From Chitinophaga rupis (GTDB taxonomy: Bacteria; Bacteroidota; Bacteroidia; Chitinophagales; Chitinophagaceae): a DNA stretch of 64,000 bases. The notes beneath the pieces were generated by a model. It was given only the letters and a program-made list of their open reading frames with translations, ran no database searches and had not been told where the DNA came from. The stretch spans positions 1,674,001 to 1,738,000 of the forward strand of contig NZ_FOBB01000001.1 in assembly GCF_900109685.1 (NCBI RefSeq). The letters run 5' to 3'. Below are positions 47,920 through 56,928 of this stretch, piece after piece (the stretch's first letter is position 1; the number at the start of each line of letters is the position of its first letter). The position numbers were made by a program, and so were the translations under genes.

Positions 47920-49569
47920 ATGCTGCCCAATTCCACTTGCCACTGTTTTTCCGCTATCCTCTTTTATTTATTGTTATTAATACCTTACCATGGATCTGGC
48001 CAGGATGGCCAGGCGCAGCAGCTGGCACAGTTAAGCAATGCTATTAGCAATGTACCGGTTTATGATGCGCAGCGTCAGCACAAAATTGACAGCCTGAAGA
48101 AAACTTTGGTGCAGGTAATGCCGGGCGACTTCTCCAAACAATTTGATGTATATACGCTGCTGTATGAGGAGTACCGCCTTTTTCAATACGATTCCTCTTA
48201 CCACTATGCACGTAAATTAGGAGAAACGGCTTTGCTGCTGAAGGATACCGGGCGTATTATGTATGCGCGCATAAAGCTGGCATTTTCCCTGTTATCGTCC
48301 GGCATGTATAAAGAAGCGTATGATTCTTTGGCCGGCATACATACCCAATGGCTGCCGGATAGCAGCAAGGCGGAATATTATGCATTGCTGGGCCGCTATT
48401 ATTATGACCTGGGCGATTTTGATAATGACCAGTACCATACACCCATTTATAATGTACAGGGCAGCCGGTACATGGATTCTGCCCTGGCGCTGTTGCCAGC
48501 CAATACTTACCAGGCCAGCTATTACCGGGGCTTAAAAGAGCTAAAGGCAGGTAATAAGGAGCGGGCCTCTGAAATGCTTACACAGCTGCTGAACGATCCT
48601 TCCCTTACGCAACACCAGGTAGCGGTAACCACCTCTACCCTCAGTGATCTGTACATCCGCAACGGGGAAACAGATAAAGCCATACAGCTGTTGGCCACTG
48701 CAGTAATTGCAGATATACAATCTTCCACCAAGGAAACTTCAGCCGCCTTTAACCTGGCCAGCCTCCTATATAAAAAGGGCGATGTAAAGAACGCCTCCTT
48801 GTGTATTAACCAGGCCGTAGCCGATGCGGAGTTTTACGGCGCCCGGCAGCGCAAGGTACAGGTAAGCACCATACTGCCTTTTATTGAAGCGCAGAAATTA
48901 AGCATGGTAGAAAGCCAGAAAAGAAAGCTGCTATTTTACGCTGCCACAGTAACGCTGCTGCTGTTGCTGATCATTGGGCTGGCGGTAATTGTATGGCAGC
49001 AGGTAAAAAAGCTGAAAGCCGCGCAAAAGATCATAACCCGCGCCCATGTAAATGAGCTGGAAATAAACCGGCAGCTGGCAGAAACCAATGCCCGCCTGGA
49101 AGATGCCAATAAGATCAAGGAAAAGTACATTGGCTACTTCTTTAACTTTAACGCGGAGTTCTATGATAAAATAGAAAAGCTGAAAAGGTCCCTGGAGCAA
49201 AAGGTGGCCGACCGTAAGCTGGACGACGTTAAAACCCTCATTGCCAAAATAAACCTGCGCAAGGAAAAGGAAGAGCTGATCAGCAATTTTGACCATGCCT
49301 TTTTAAAGCTGTTCCCCAACTTTGTAACGGTATTTAATAGTATGTTCCGGGAGGAGGATCAGCTCTTATTAAAGGAGGGGGAGCTGCTGAATACTGATCT
49401 GCGGATCTTTGCCCTCATCCGCATGGGCATCCACGACAGTGAAAAAATAGCGCACATCCTGCAGTATTCTGTGAACACTATTACCACCTATAAAACCAAG
49501 ATCAAGAACAAATCCATTGTACCCAATGAGGAATTTGAGAAGCGGGTAATGGAAATAAAAGCAGTGTAA
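47920..49569 (+). CDS. TPR membrane regulator of the polysaccharide locus (DUF6377-like)
   Basis: 549-residue regulator. A signal peptide (to about 28), a periplasmic half of TPR-like helical repeats (EAYDSLAGIHTQW, YYRGLKELKAGNKERASEMLTQLL, AAFNLASLLYKKGDVKNA), one membrane helix (about 335-360, LLFYAATVTLLLLLIIGLAVIVW), then a cytoplasmic coiled coil and a DUF6377-like output ending in a LuxR/NarL-type helix-turn-helix (LRIFALIRMGIHDSEKIAHILQYSVNTITTYKTKIKNK). This is the SusR-like layout: sugar fragments are sensed in the periplasm and transcription is activated without phosphorelay. It lies 302 bases upstream of susC and probably controls it. Confidence 0.9.
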   Translation: MLPNSTCHCFSAILFYLLLLIPYHGSGQDGQAQQLAQLSNAISNVPVYDAQRQHKIDSLKKTLVQVMPGDFSKQFDVYTLLYEEYRLFQYDSSYHYARKLGETALLLKDTGRIMYARIKLAFSLLSSGMYKEAYDSLAGIHTQWLPDSSKAEYYALLGRYYYDLGDFDNDQYHTPIYNVQGSRYMDSALALLPANTYQASYYRGLKELKAGNKERASEMLTQLLNDPSLTQHQVAVTTSTLSDLYIRNGETDKAIQLLATAVIADIQSSTKETSAAFNLASLLYKKGDVKNASLCINQAVADAEFYGARQRKVQVSTILPFIEAQKLSMVESQKRKLLFYAATVTLLLLLIIGLAVIVWQQVKKLKAAQKIITRAHVNELEINRQLAETNARLEDANKIKEKYIGYFFNFNAEFYDKIEKLKRSLEQKVADRKLDDVKTLIAKINLRKEKEELISNFDHAFLKLFPNFVTVFNSMFREEDQLLLKEGELLNTDLRIFALIRMGIHDSEKIAHILQYSVNTITTYKTKIKNKSIVPNEEFEKRVMEIKAV

Positions 49570-49713
49570 TCCTCCGGAAATGACCCCGTTCCTGCCTTTG
49601 AAATAAACATATATTAATTTAATTAATGTAATTGTAATGCCTTTAATACCAATTTATTAAAGATTGCTGCTCCCGGCATTTCCCCTGTATTTCTTATACT
49701 TCCCGCATATAAT

Positions 49714-49730
49714 TTGACGGCGCCCGTCAA
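49714..49730. promoter_or_regulatory. TTGACGG / CCGTCAA palindrome upstream of susC
   Basis: TTGACGG CGC CCGTCAA is a perfect 7-bp inverted repeat with a 3-base centre, about 140 bases before the SusC start. It is a candidate binding site for the TPR regulator. The rest of the 49570-49871 gap is AT-rich without recognisable genes. Confidence 0.45.
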
Positions 49731-49871
49731 CCACTCTTTCTTTGATCCGGAATAAACTGATACCAACATTTCATGTAAGCCACAGCCGAAAAACTGTAGT
49801 TCAAAACCACGGACAATTATCCCGGCCATTTTAAGATCAATCAATCCCTAATTACAACCAAACGTTCGTTT

Positions 49872-52800
49872 ATGACAAAAACAAGATCGCTATCCACGTT
49901 CCTTTTGTGTTTGCTCATGCTTTTACAATGCTATCACACCTATGCCCAGGAGACGGTTATTACCGGAACAGTTACCGATGAAACAGGAACGGGGCTAACC
50001 GGGGCCACGGTTGCCGTAAAGGGCGGCAAACAGGGCACCTCCACAGGGCCGGCAGGTAAATTCAGCTTCATTGTGCCAGCCGGTGTTACCACCCTGCTCA
50101 TTTCCTATGTAGGGTATGAAACCCGCGAGGTGCCTGTCACCGGCAGGGAGCTAAACATCCGGCTGCAGCCACAGAATACCCTGCTGAATGCAGTGGTAGT
50201 AGTAGGTTATGGTACACAAAAAAGGGCAGACCTTACCGGCGCCATCGCCTCTGCCAGGGGAGAAGATATTAAAAGCCTGCCTGTAACCAATGTACAGGAA
50301 GCCTTACAGGGCCGCATGGCAGGCGTAGAAGTAGTTAAAAGCTCCGGTGCGCCGGATGCTACCGCCAGTATTATTATACGGGGCGTATCCTCACTGAACA
50401 ATGCACCGCCATTATACATCGTGGATGGTGTGCGCCAGTCAGGAGATAATATTAATATGCAGGACATTGCTTCTGTAGATGTGCTCAAAGATGCCAGCGC
50501 TGCCGCCATTTACGGTTCTGCTGCTGCCGGCGGCGTTATCATCATCACCACCAAAAAAGGACAGGGGGCTAAGCCTACCATCAATTTCTCCGCCCGTTAT
50601 GGCGTAACCACTCCCATGACGCTGGACCTGCTGGACCGCAATGATTTTGTAAAGCTCAAACGCACGCTGGATCCCAACTACCTGTCTGGTATAGATGTGG
50701 ATACCCTGCCCAATACCAACTGGGTAAAGGAGCTGTATGGCCATGCTAAAGAGGAGAACTATAACCTTTCCGTATCCGGTAACACGCCCGGTGTGAACTA
50801 TTATGTATCTGCTTTCTACAATGGCCAAAGCGGCATTTACCGTAACAATTCCTCTTATTTATCCGGCGCCCGTGTGAACACGGATTTTAAGCTGGGTAAA
50901 TATGTGAAGCTGGGCGAGCAGCTGTATGTATGGAGCCGCAGCACCAAACCGGAAATTGTAACGGCCATTAACCCGCCTTTCCGCTCTATACCTATTATGC
51001 CGGTATATGATACGCGCGATCCTAAAAGCCCCTGGGGTAAATCGCCCATTGGTTTCGGCGGGCCTAACCTGGTAGGGCAGATAGAAACAGCGCATATCCT
51101 GAACAACAAGTTCAATTTACAGGGCAATGTGTTTGCAGAAGTGCAGCTGCCCCTGTACCTCTCTTTCAGAACTACTTTTGGGTATACCTATTATAATGAG
51201 AACCAGAGCTACTTCCAGGATGCTTACAACTTTGGCCAGGTAGCTACCACTATTAACCAGCTGCAGAAGTTTAATGTGAACCAGCCCACTATTATGTCAA
51301 ACTACACCTTATCGTTTGACCATGCTTTTGGTAAGCATGCATTGAATGCAGTGATCGGCTATGAGCAGTTTAAAACTACCTACAACTCGCAGTATGCCAC
51401 GCAAACTTCAGTAGGCGGCAACTCCTTTAGCTTTATACAAACCTCTGCTTCGCAGGCCACGGTGAATGGCAGCTATGACCCTAACGGGTTAATAAAATCC
51501 ACCTTTGCGCGCTTGAACTATAATTTCAACAGCCGTTATTATTTGTCCGGCACCATTCGCCGCGATGGGAACTTCACGGTATTTGGCACCGGCAACCAGT
51601 ATGGTACCTTCCCCTCCGGCTCCGCAGGGTGGCGCATCAGCGAAGAACCTTTCTTCCGCTCCATGCTGCCAAAAGTATCCCAGCTGAAGCTGCGCGGCAG
51701 CTATGGTTTGCTGGGCAACAGTAATATTGGCGCGTACAAATTCCTTTCCACCTACGACCAGGTGAATGCGCAGAACTTTACTCCCGGCGGTGCGCCTTTT
51801 ATTGGAGTAACGCCTACGTTCCTCTCCAACCCCAATGTGAAATGGGAAAGCGTATACGAAGGCAACATCGGTTTGGATGCTGAGCTGCTGGACAGTAAAA
51901 TGTTCTTCACCATTGAGTGGTATAACAAAACCACCAAGAACATGCTGTATGGTTTGCCCATTCCGTTAAGCTCTGGTATTACCACGCCTTTTTATACCAA
52001 CATAGGTTCCGTACGTAACCGTGGCCTGGAAATAGTATTAGGCTATAAAGACAAGGTGGGCGACTTCCATTACAGCGTAAGTGCGAATGGCGCCTTTAAT
52101 AATAACAAGGTGCTGAACCTGGATAATATTAATAACAATCCCATACTGGATGGTAATAACAACTATGGCAATGCATCCTTTGGTATTATGGTGAACCAGC
52201 CTATTACCATCACTAAAGCAGGATTAGGTTTTGGACAGTTCTACGGCTACAAGGTAGAAGGTATTTATAAAACGGAAGATGAGATCAGCAAGCACCCGCA
52301 GCAGGAGGGCAACCGCGCCCGCCCCGGTGACCTGATATTTGCAGACGTGGATGGTAATGGCGTGATCAATGATAAGGACCGCACCGTGATCGGTAACCCG
52401 AACCCGAAGTTCATTTATGGCGCCAATATTCGCCTGGACTGGAAAGGTTTTGACCTGGCACTGTTATTCAATGGCGCTGCTGGTGTAGATATTTTCAATG
52501 GTGTAAAAGCGTATGCCTCTTTCCCTTTTGCAGATGGGAACACCACCTCCAAAGTATTTAATGCCTCTTTCCTGGGCAGTAACCAGGTAACGGATCAGCC
52601 GCGGATAGATAATAACGATCCTAATGGCAACTATTCTAAATCCAGCAGCTACTATGTGGAAAGCGGCAATTATGTGAAGCTGAAAAACCTGCAATTGGGC
52701 TACACGTTTTCAGACGATCTGTTGAGAAGGATCAGCATAAAAACCGCCCGCATTTATGTAATGGCCAATAACCTGTTCACCATTACCAAATATTCCGGCA

Positions 52801-52904
52801 TTGATCCTGAGCTGTCAGGCACGGTAACCGCCCGCGGTATTGATGCCGTGTGGCAGTACCCGCATGCCCGTATCTACTCCGTAGGCCTGGACCTGGCTTT
52901 CTAA
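49872..52904 (+). CDS. SusC-type TonB-dependent outer-membrane transporter
   Basis: 1010-residue outer-membrane importer of oligosaccharides. Signal peptide to about 25 (HTYAQ); a carboxypeptidase-like domain (about 27-105, ITGTVTDETGTGLTGATVAVKGG); the SusC signature region (NAVVVVGYGTQKRADLTGAI), the plug (LQGRMAGVEVVKSSGAPDATASI, NAPPLYIVDGVRQSGDN) and the barrel ending in YSVGLDLAF. It has no STN domain, in accord with control by the TPR regulator rather than by a sigma/anti-sigma pair. It works with the SusD-like protein encoded next. Confidence 0.96.
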   Translation: MTKTRSLSTFLLCLLMLLQCYHTYAQETVITGTVTDETGTGLTGATVAVKGGKQGTSTGPAGKFSFIVPAGVTTLLISYVGYETREVPVTGRELNIRLQPQNTLLNAVVVVGYGTQKRADLTGAIASARGEDIKSLPVTNVQEALQGRMAGVEVVKSSGAPDATASIIIRGVSSLNNAPPLYIVDGVRQSGDNINMQDIASVDVLKDASAAAIYGSAAAGGVIIITTKKGQGAKPTINFSARYGVTTPMTLDLLDRNDFVKLKRTLDPNYLSGIDVDTLPNTNWVKELYGHAKEENYNLSVSGNTPGVNYYVSAFYNGQSGIYRNNSSYLSGARVNTDFKLGKYVKLGEQLYVWSRSTKPEIVTAINPPFRSIPIMPVYDTRDPKSPWGKSPIGFGGPNLVGQIETAHILNNKFNLQGNVFAEVQLPLYLSFRTTFGYTYYNENQSYFQDAYNFGQVATTINQLQKFNVNQPTIMSNYTLSFDHAFGKHALNAVIGYEQFKTTYNSQYATQTSVGGNSFSFIQTSASQATVNGSYDPNGLIKSTFARLNYNFNSRYYLSGTIRRDGNFTVFGTGNQYGTFPSGSAGWRISEEPFFRSMLPKVSQLKLRGSYGLLGNSNIGAYKFLSTYDQVNAQNFTPGGAPFIGVTPTFLSNPNVKWESVYEGNIGLDAELLDSKMFFTIEWYNKTTKNMLYGLPIPLSSGITTPFYTNIGSVRNRGLEIVLGYKDKVGDFHYSVSANGAFNNNKVLNLDNINNNPILDGNNNYGNASFGIMVNQPITITKAGLGFGQFYGYKVEGIYKTEDEISKHPQQEGNRARPGDLIFADVDGNGVINDKDRTVIGNPNPKFIYGANIRLDWKGFDLALLFNGAAGVDIFNGVKAYASFPFADGNTTSKVFNASFLGSNQVTDQPRIDNNDPNGNYSKSSSYYVESGNYVKLKNLQLGYTFSDDLLRRISIKTARIYVMANNLFTITKYSGIDPELSGTVTARGIDAVWQYPHARIYSVGLDLAF

Positions 52905-52938
52905 AACAATGCTTTTGCTTCACCAGAAACTGACAATT

Positions 52939-54747
52939 ATGTACAAGAAAATATTTTCGTTAGCATTCCTTACTATATTATTCTATACCGGTTGTAAAAA
53001 AGATCCGGATACAGTAGCCCGTACGGATGTGTATAATAGCTTAAACTATCCCACCACGCTGCCCAACCTGTTTGCAGTGCTGGTGCCCGCATACGCCAAC
53101 CTTCGCTCAGCAGAGCTGCATGGCTTTAATTTGCTATGTAAGGATTTTGCAGGAAGTGAGCATGTTACGGACCTTGCCTATCCCGGCGATGCTTCCTGGA
53201 CAGAGCTTACACTGAATAACATGAGCACCAGCAACAGCTACGCCAACGATCTGTGGATAGGGCTGTACCGCGGCATTAAAAATGCCAATACCTTCTTAGA
53301 CCGCGCTGATTTTTATGAGCAGCAATATTCATCACCTGCAGAAAAACCGCAGATAGATCAGATGCGTGGCGAAGCGCGTTTCATGCGTGCGCTCTACTAC
53401 TTTTACCTGGAATGTTTTTTCGGTGAAAGTTATATCAGTGCCGGCGGCGCGGGTGGTGATAAAATGGGCGTGCCCCTGATCACTACCATGGCCGCCTCCC
53501 TGGATGCTACGCAGGTACCTCGCAACAGCACCAAAGAAGTATGGGACTTTATTACTACTGAGCTGCAGCAGGCCGCCACTTTATTAAAAGGCACCCAATG
53601 GACCGGGGCCAATACCGGCCGTGCTACGGAATGGGCCGCCAAAGCCTTGCTGGGTAAGGCCTATGTGTTTAACCAGAACTGGGCTGCCGCCAAACCTATT
53701 TTGCTGGATGTAATTACCAACAGTGGTAAGTCCTTAATGCCTTTCAGCAAGTATAAAGATGCATTTAACGGTATTGATGCCAATGAATTTAATGAAGAAT
53801 CCATTTTTGAAATTAATGTGGACCGTAACTCTTTAGGCGGCTATGGCATTTTTAGTTTTAATAATAACCTTACTACCAGCCAGGGTTTAATATGGTCGCC
53901 CTGCATACTGGGGAATGATGGAACGGAGAAGAACGGCATTGGTTTGGGCTACTGTAATGAGTTTTTCCATGAAAAGAACCTGCAGCGTTTTGGCTTTAAC
54001 CAGGGCATCTATAAATTAGTCAGCAATCCTGCTTTTGATGCCGGCAAACCCGCTACCTACCTGAATCCCAAAGAGGTAATAGACCCTGCCTATAAACAGC
54101 AATCCCTGGCTGCGCGTACCAACAAAACAGTAGATCCACGCCTGTATGTTGCTGCACTGCAGCCCTGGGTAGATTCTGCCAGTAACGACGGCGCTACCTG
54201 GCGCCCGGTATGCCGTTACATAGCCATGAAAGAGGAATTTAAAACTGTGTACAATGGCTGGAGCATGCGCAAATTCGTAACCTACGATAACCTCATCTTT
54301 AACCGGCAGGCCGCTGCAGATGCAGCTAACTATTACCTGTTGCGCTTAGCAGATGTGTACCTGCTGTATGCGGAAGCCAGCGCCAATACCGGCGACAATG
54401 CTACCGCCCTGGAATACATTAACAAGGTAAAAAGAAGGGCTTACGGTTACCCGGTAAGCGGTGCCTCTCCCGTGGATTATAAAAACCTTACTGATAAAAC
54501 CTCCGCAGCAGATGCTAACCTGGCAAATAATCCCCTGCGTTATGAAAGATGGGCAGAGCTGTTTGATGAAGGCCATTGGTGGTTTGATGTATGCCGCTGG
54601 CGCATTGGCAGCGGGGAAGCCGCTTACTACGCTACTTCCATGGCAGGTGGTAACATTAAGTGGAGCGATGCCAAATCGTACGTATGGCCTATTCCCGCCA
54701 ATGAGATCAACACAAACAGCAGCATGAAGCAAAGTGCAGGTTACTAA
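52939..54747 (+). CDS. SusD-type glycan-binding lipoprotein
   Basis: 602-residue surface lipoprotein of the SusD/RagB family. Signal and lipobox MYKKIFSLAFLTILFYTGCK give an acylated Cys at residue 19. Family landmarks: LRSAELHGFNLLCKDFAGSE, QMRGEARFMRALYYFYLECFFG and the C-terminal LRYERWAELFDEGHWWFDVCRW. The frame extends to 52909, but the ATG at 52939 starts the lipoprotein signal. It follows susC closely and should deliver alpha-glucan fragments to the transporter. Confidence 0.95.
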   Translation: MYKKIFSLAFLTILFYTGCKKDPDTVARTDVYNSLNYPTTLPNLFAVLVPAYANLRSAELHGFNLLCKDFAGSEHVTDLAYPGDASWTELTLNNMSTSNSYANDLWIGLYRGIKNANTFLDRADFYEQQYSSPAEKPQIDQMRGEARFMRALYYFYLECFFGESYISAGGAGGDKMGVPLITTMAASLDATQVPRNSTKEVWDFITTELQQAATLLKGTQWTGANTGRATEWAAKALLGKAYVFNQNWAAAKPILLDVITNSGKSLMPFSKYKDAFNGIDANEFNEESIFEINVDRNSLGGYGIFSFNNNLTTSQGLIWSPCILGNDGTEKNGIGLGYCNEFFHEKNLQRFGFNQGIYKLVSNPAFDAGKPATYLNPKEVIDPAYKQQSLAARTNKTVDPRLYVAALQPWVDSASNDGATWRPVCRYIAMKEEFKTVYNGWSMRKFVTYDNLIFNRQAAADAANYYLLRLADVYLLYAEASANTGDNATALEYINKVKRRAYGYPVSGASPVDYKNLTDKTSAADANLANNPLRYERWAELFDEGHWWFDVCRWRIGSGEAAYYATSMAGGNIKWSDAKSYVWPIPANEINTNSSMKQSAGY

Positions 54748-54767
54748 TTAATCATCAAAACGGATGT

Positions 54768-56879
54768 ATGTTATTTAAAAGATTGTTTTTTATTTTCTCC
54801 GGTTTATGCATGCTGCAAAGTGCCGCGGCACAGGAACATAATGCCTTGCAGGTGGAAATGAATAAAGTACGGCTGTCCTTTTATTTGGATGGGGACGGCC
54901 GTCCCGTATATGCATTGGCGTATAATGGCCGGCTTGTGATAGCAGACTCCCGGCAGGGTTTTGTGCTGGAGCAGGATAGCTTGTTCTACAAAGGATTTGC
55001 CATAACCGGTACAGAAAAAAGTTCTGTAAATGAAACCTGGCAGCCGGTATGGGGAGAGGTAAGCAGCATCCGCGACCACTATGAGCAGCTGACCGTACAT
55101 TTAAAGCAGCAGCAGGCGCCGGGTTATTTGCTGGATCTTGTGTTCCGTGTGTTTGAGGACGGGATGGGTTTTCGTTATGAATTTCCGCAACAGCCCGGCC
55201 TTAAATATTTTATAGTGAAAGATGAGCTCACGGAATTTAATCTCACCAGTGATCCCCTTACTTTCTGGATCCCCGGCGATTATGATAGTAACGAATACGC
55301 CTATACTACTTCTAAGCTTAGCCAGGTTAATAATACGCAGCAGGTGCAAAGCGCTACGGATATTGCAGTACGCACCGTACCGGACCCCTATGCTGTGCAA
55401 ACGCCGCTGATGATGAAAACGGAGGATAACCTCTATATAAACATTCATGAAGCCGCGCTGGTCAATTACCCTGCCATGCAGCTGCATGTAAATGGCGCGG
55501 TGCATCAGCTTACATCCAGCCTGGTGCCGGATGCAGTAGGTAATAAAGCTTACCTGCACGCGCCCTGTAAAACGCCCTGGCGCACTATCATCGTAAGTGA
55601 TAAAGCAGCAGATGTGCTGGCCTCCAAACTCATACTGAACCTGAATGAGCCACCTGCCGCCACAGATCTTTCCTGGATCCGCCCCATGAAATTTGTTGGC
55701 GTGTGGTGGGAAATGCAAACTGGTAAAAGCACCTGGAACTATGCGGATGCAGCCTCTGAAAGAGGTAAGGACGACCTGGTGCCCAATGGCCGTCATGGCG
55801 CTAACACCGCCAATGTAAAAAAGTACATTGACTTTGCTGCCGCCAATAATATTAAAGGCGTTTTGGTAGAAGGCTGGAACACCGGCTGGGAAGACTGGTT
55901 CGGCAACTGGAAAGAAAATGTGTTTGATTTTGTAACACCTTACCCTGATTTTAATGTAAAGGAGATTGAAGATTATGCTGCTGCCAAAGGTGTGCAAATG
56001 ATCATGCATAATGAAACCTCCGGCTCAGCCACCAACTATGAAAGGCAGCTGGACACTGCTTTCCGCTTTATGCAGGCCTATGGTTACCCGGCCGTGAAAA
56101 CCGGTTATGTAGGTAAGATCATTCCCCGCGGGGAGCACCATGACGGGCAATGGATGGTGAACCATTATGAGCGCGTAGCACAGAAGGGCATGCAGTACCA
56201 CATTATGATAGATGCGCATGAACCGCCCCGCCCAACCGGTTTGCAGCGTACCTATCCCAACTGGCTGGCTTGTGAAGCCGGCAGGGGTAATGAGTACAAT
56301 GCCTTCAGCAATGGGAATGCGCCGGAGCATGAAACCATACTGCCATTTACCCGTTTAATGGGCGGGCCTATGGATTATACGCCGGGCATCTTTAAATTAA
56401 AAGGCTATGCGCCTAATATGCCGGACAGGCAGGTGCATACCACGCTGGCCAAACAGCTGGCACTGTATGTAACCATTTACAGCCCCGTGCAAATGGTGGC
56501 AGACCTGCCGGAAAATTATGCCGCGCATGCAGATGCCTTCAACTTTATAAAAGAAGTGCCGGTTGACTGGAACGATACCCGCATTATAGCCGCAGAACCG
56601 GGCGATTATATTACCATTGCCCGCAAGGAAAAAGGAAAGTCCAACTGGTATGTAGGCGCCATTACGGATGAGAACAGCCGCAAAGCAGCCATACCACTGC
56701 AGTTCCTGGACAAAGGAAAAAAATACCGCGCCACCGTGTATGCCGATGCGCCGGATGCAGACTGGAAAAAGAACCCCGAAGCGTACCAGATCAAAACGTC
56801 TGTTGTAGATGCAAATACCGTATTAACCATTCAGCTGGCAGCCGGAGGAGGGGCTGCAATAGCCATTCAGCCTATGTAA
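54768..56879 (+). CDS. GH97 alpha-glucosidase (SusB-like)
   Basis: 703-residue glycoside hydrolase family 97 enzyme with a signal peptide (to AAAQ, about residue 22). N-terminal beta-sandwich, catalytic barrel and C-terminal sandwich are all present. Landmarks: GVWWEMQTGKSTWNY, GVLVEGWNTGWEDWFGNW, Glu416 in IMHNETSGSATNYERQ, Glu485 in IDAHEPPRPTG and Glu503 in ACEAGRGNEYNA. Glu at these places is the pattern of the inverting, SusB-type alpha-glucosidases; retaining members use an Asp nucleophile instead. The calcium-binding glutamates seem kept. In this locus it would trim alpha-glucan oligosaccharides in the periplasm. Confidence 0.94.
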   Translation: MLFKRLFFIFSGLCMLQSAAAQEHNALQVEMNKVRLSFYLDGDGRPVYALAYNGRLVIADSRQGFVLEQDSLFYKGFAITGTEKSSVNETWQPVWGEVSSIRDHYEQLTVHLKQQQAPGYLLDLVFRVFEDGMGFRYEFPQQPGLKYFIVKDELTEFNLTSDPLTFWIPGDYDSNEYAYTTSKLSQVNNTQQVQSATDIAVRTVPDPYAVQTPLMMKTEDNLYINIHEAALVNYPAMQLHVNGAVHQLTSSLVPDAVGNKAYLHAPCKTPWRTIIVSDKAADVLASKLILNLNEPPAATDLSWIRPMKFVGVWWEMQTGKSTWNYADAASERGKDDLVPNGRHGANTANVKKYIDFAAANNIKGVLVEGWNTGWEDWFGNWKENVFDFVTPYPDFNVKEIEDYAAAKGVQMIMHNETSGSATNYERQLDTAFRFMQAYGYPAVKTGYVGKIIPRGEHHDGQWMVNHYERVAQKGMQYHIMIDAHEPPRPTGLQRTYPNWLACEAGRGNEYNAFSNGNAPEHETILPFTRLMGGPMDYTPGIFKLKGYAPNMPDRQVHTTLAKQLALYVTIYSPVQMVADLPENYAAHADAFNFIKEVPVDWNDTRIIAAEPGDYITIARKEKGKSNWYVGAITDENSRKAAIPLQFLDKGKKYRATVYADAPDADWKKNPEAYQIKTSVVDANTVLTIQLAAGGGAAIAIQPM

Positions 56880-56928
56880 ATAGCCCATTAAATTTTAACT
56901 ACTATTCTTAAACCCAAACCCACGTATT

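Noticed and set aside
55101..56009. 302-codon open frame on the minus strand
   Set aside because: It lies fully antisense to the GH97 gene, whose catalytic motifs are intact; the translation has no recognisable domain.
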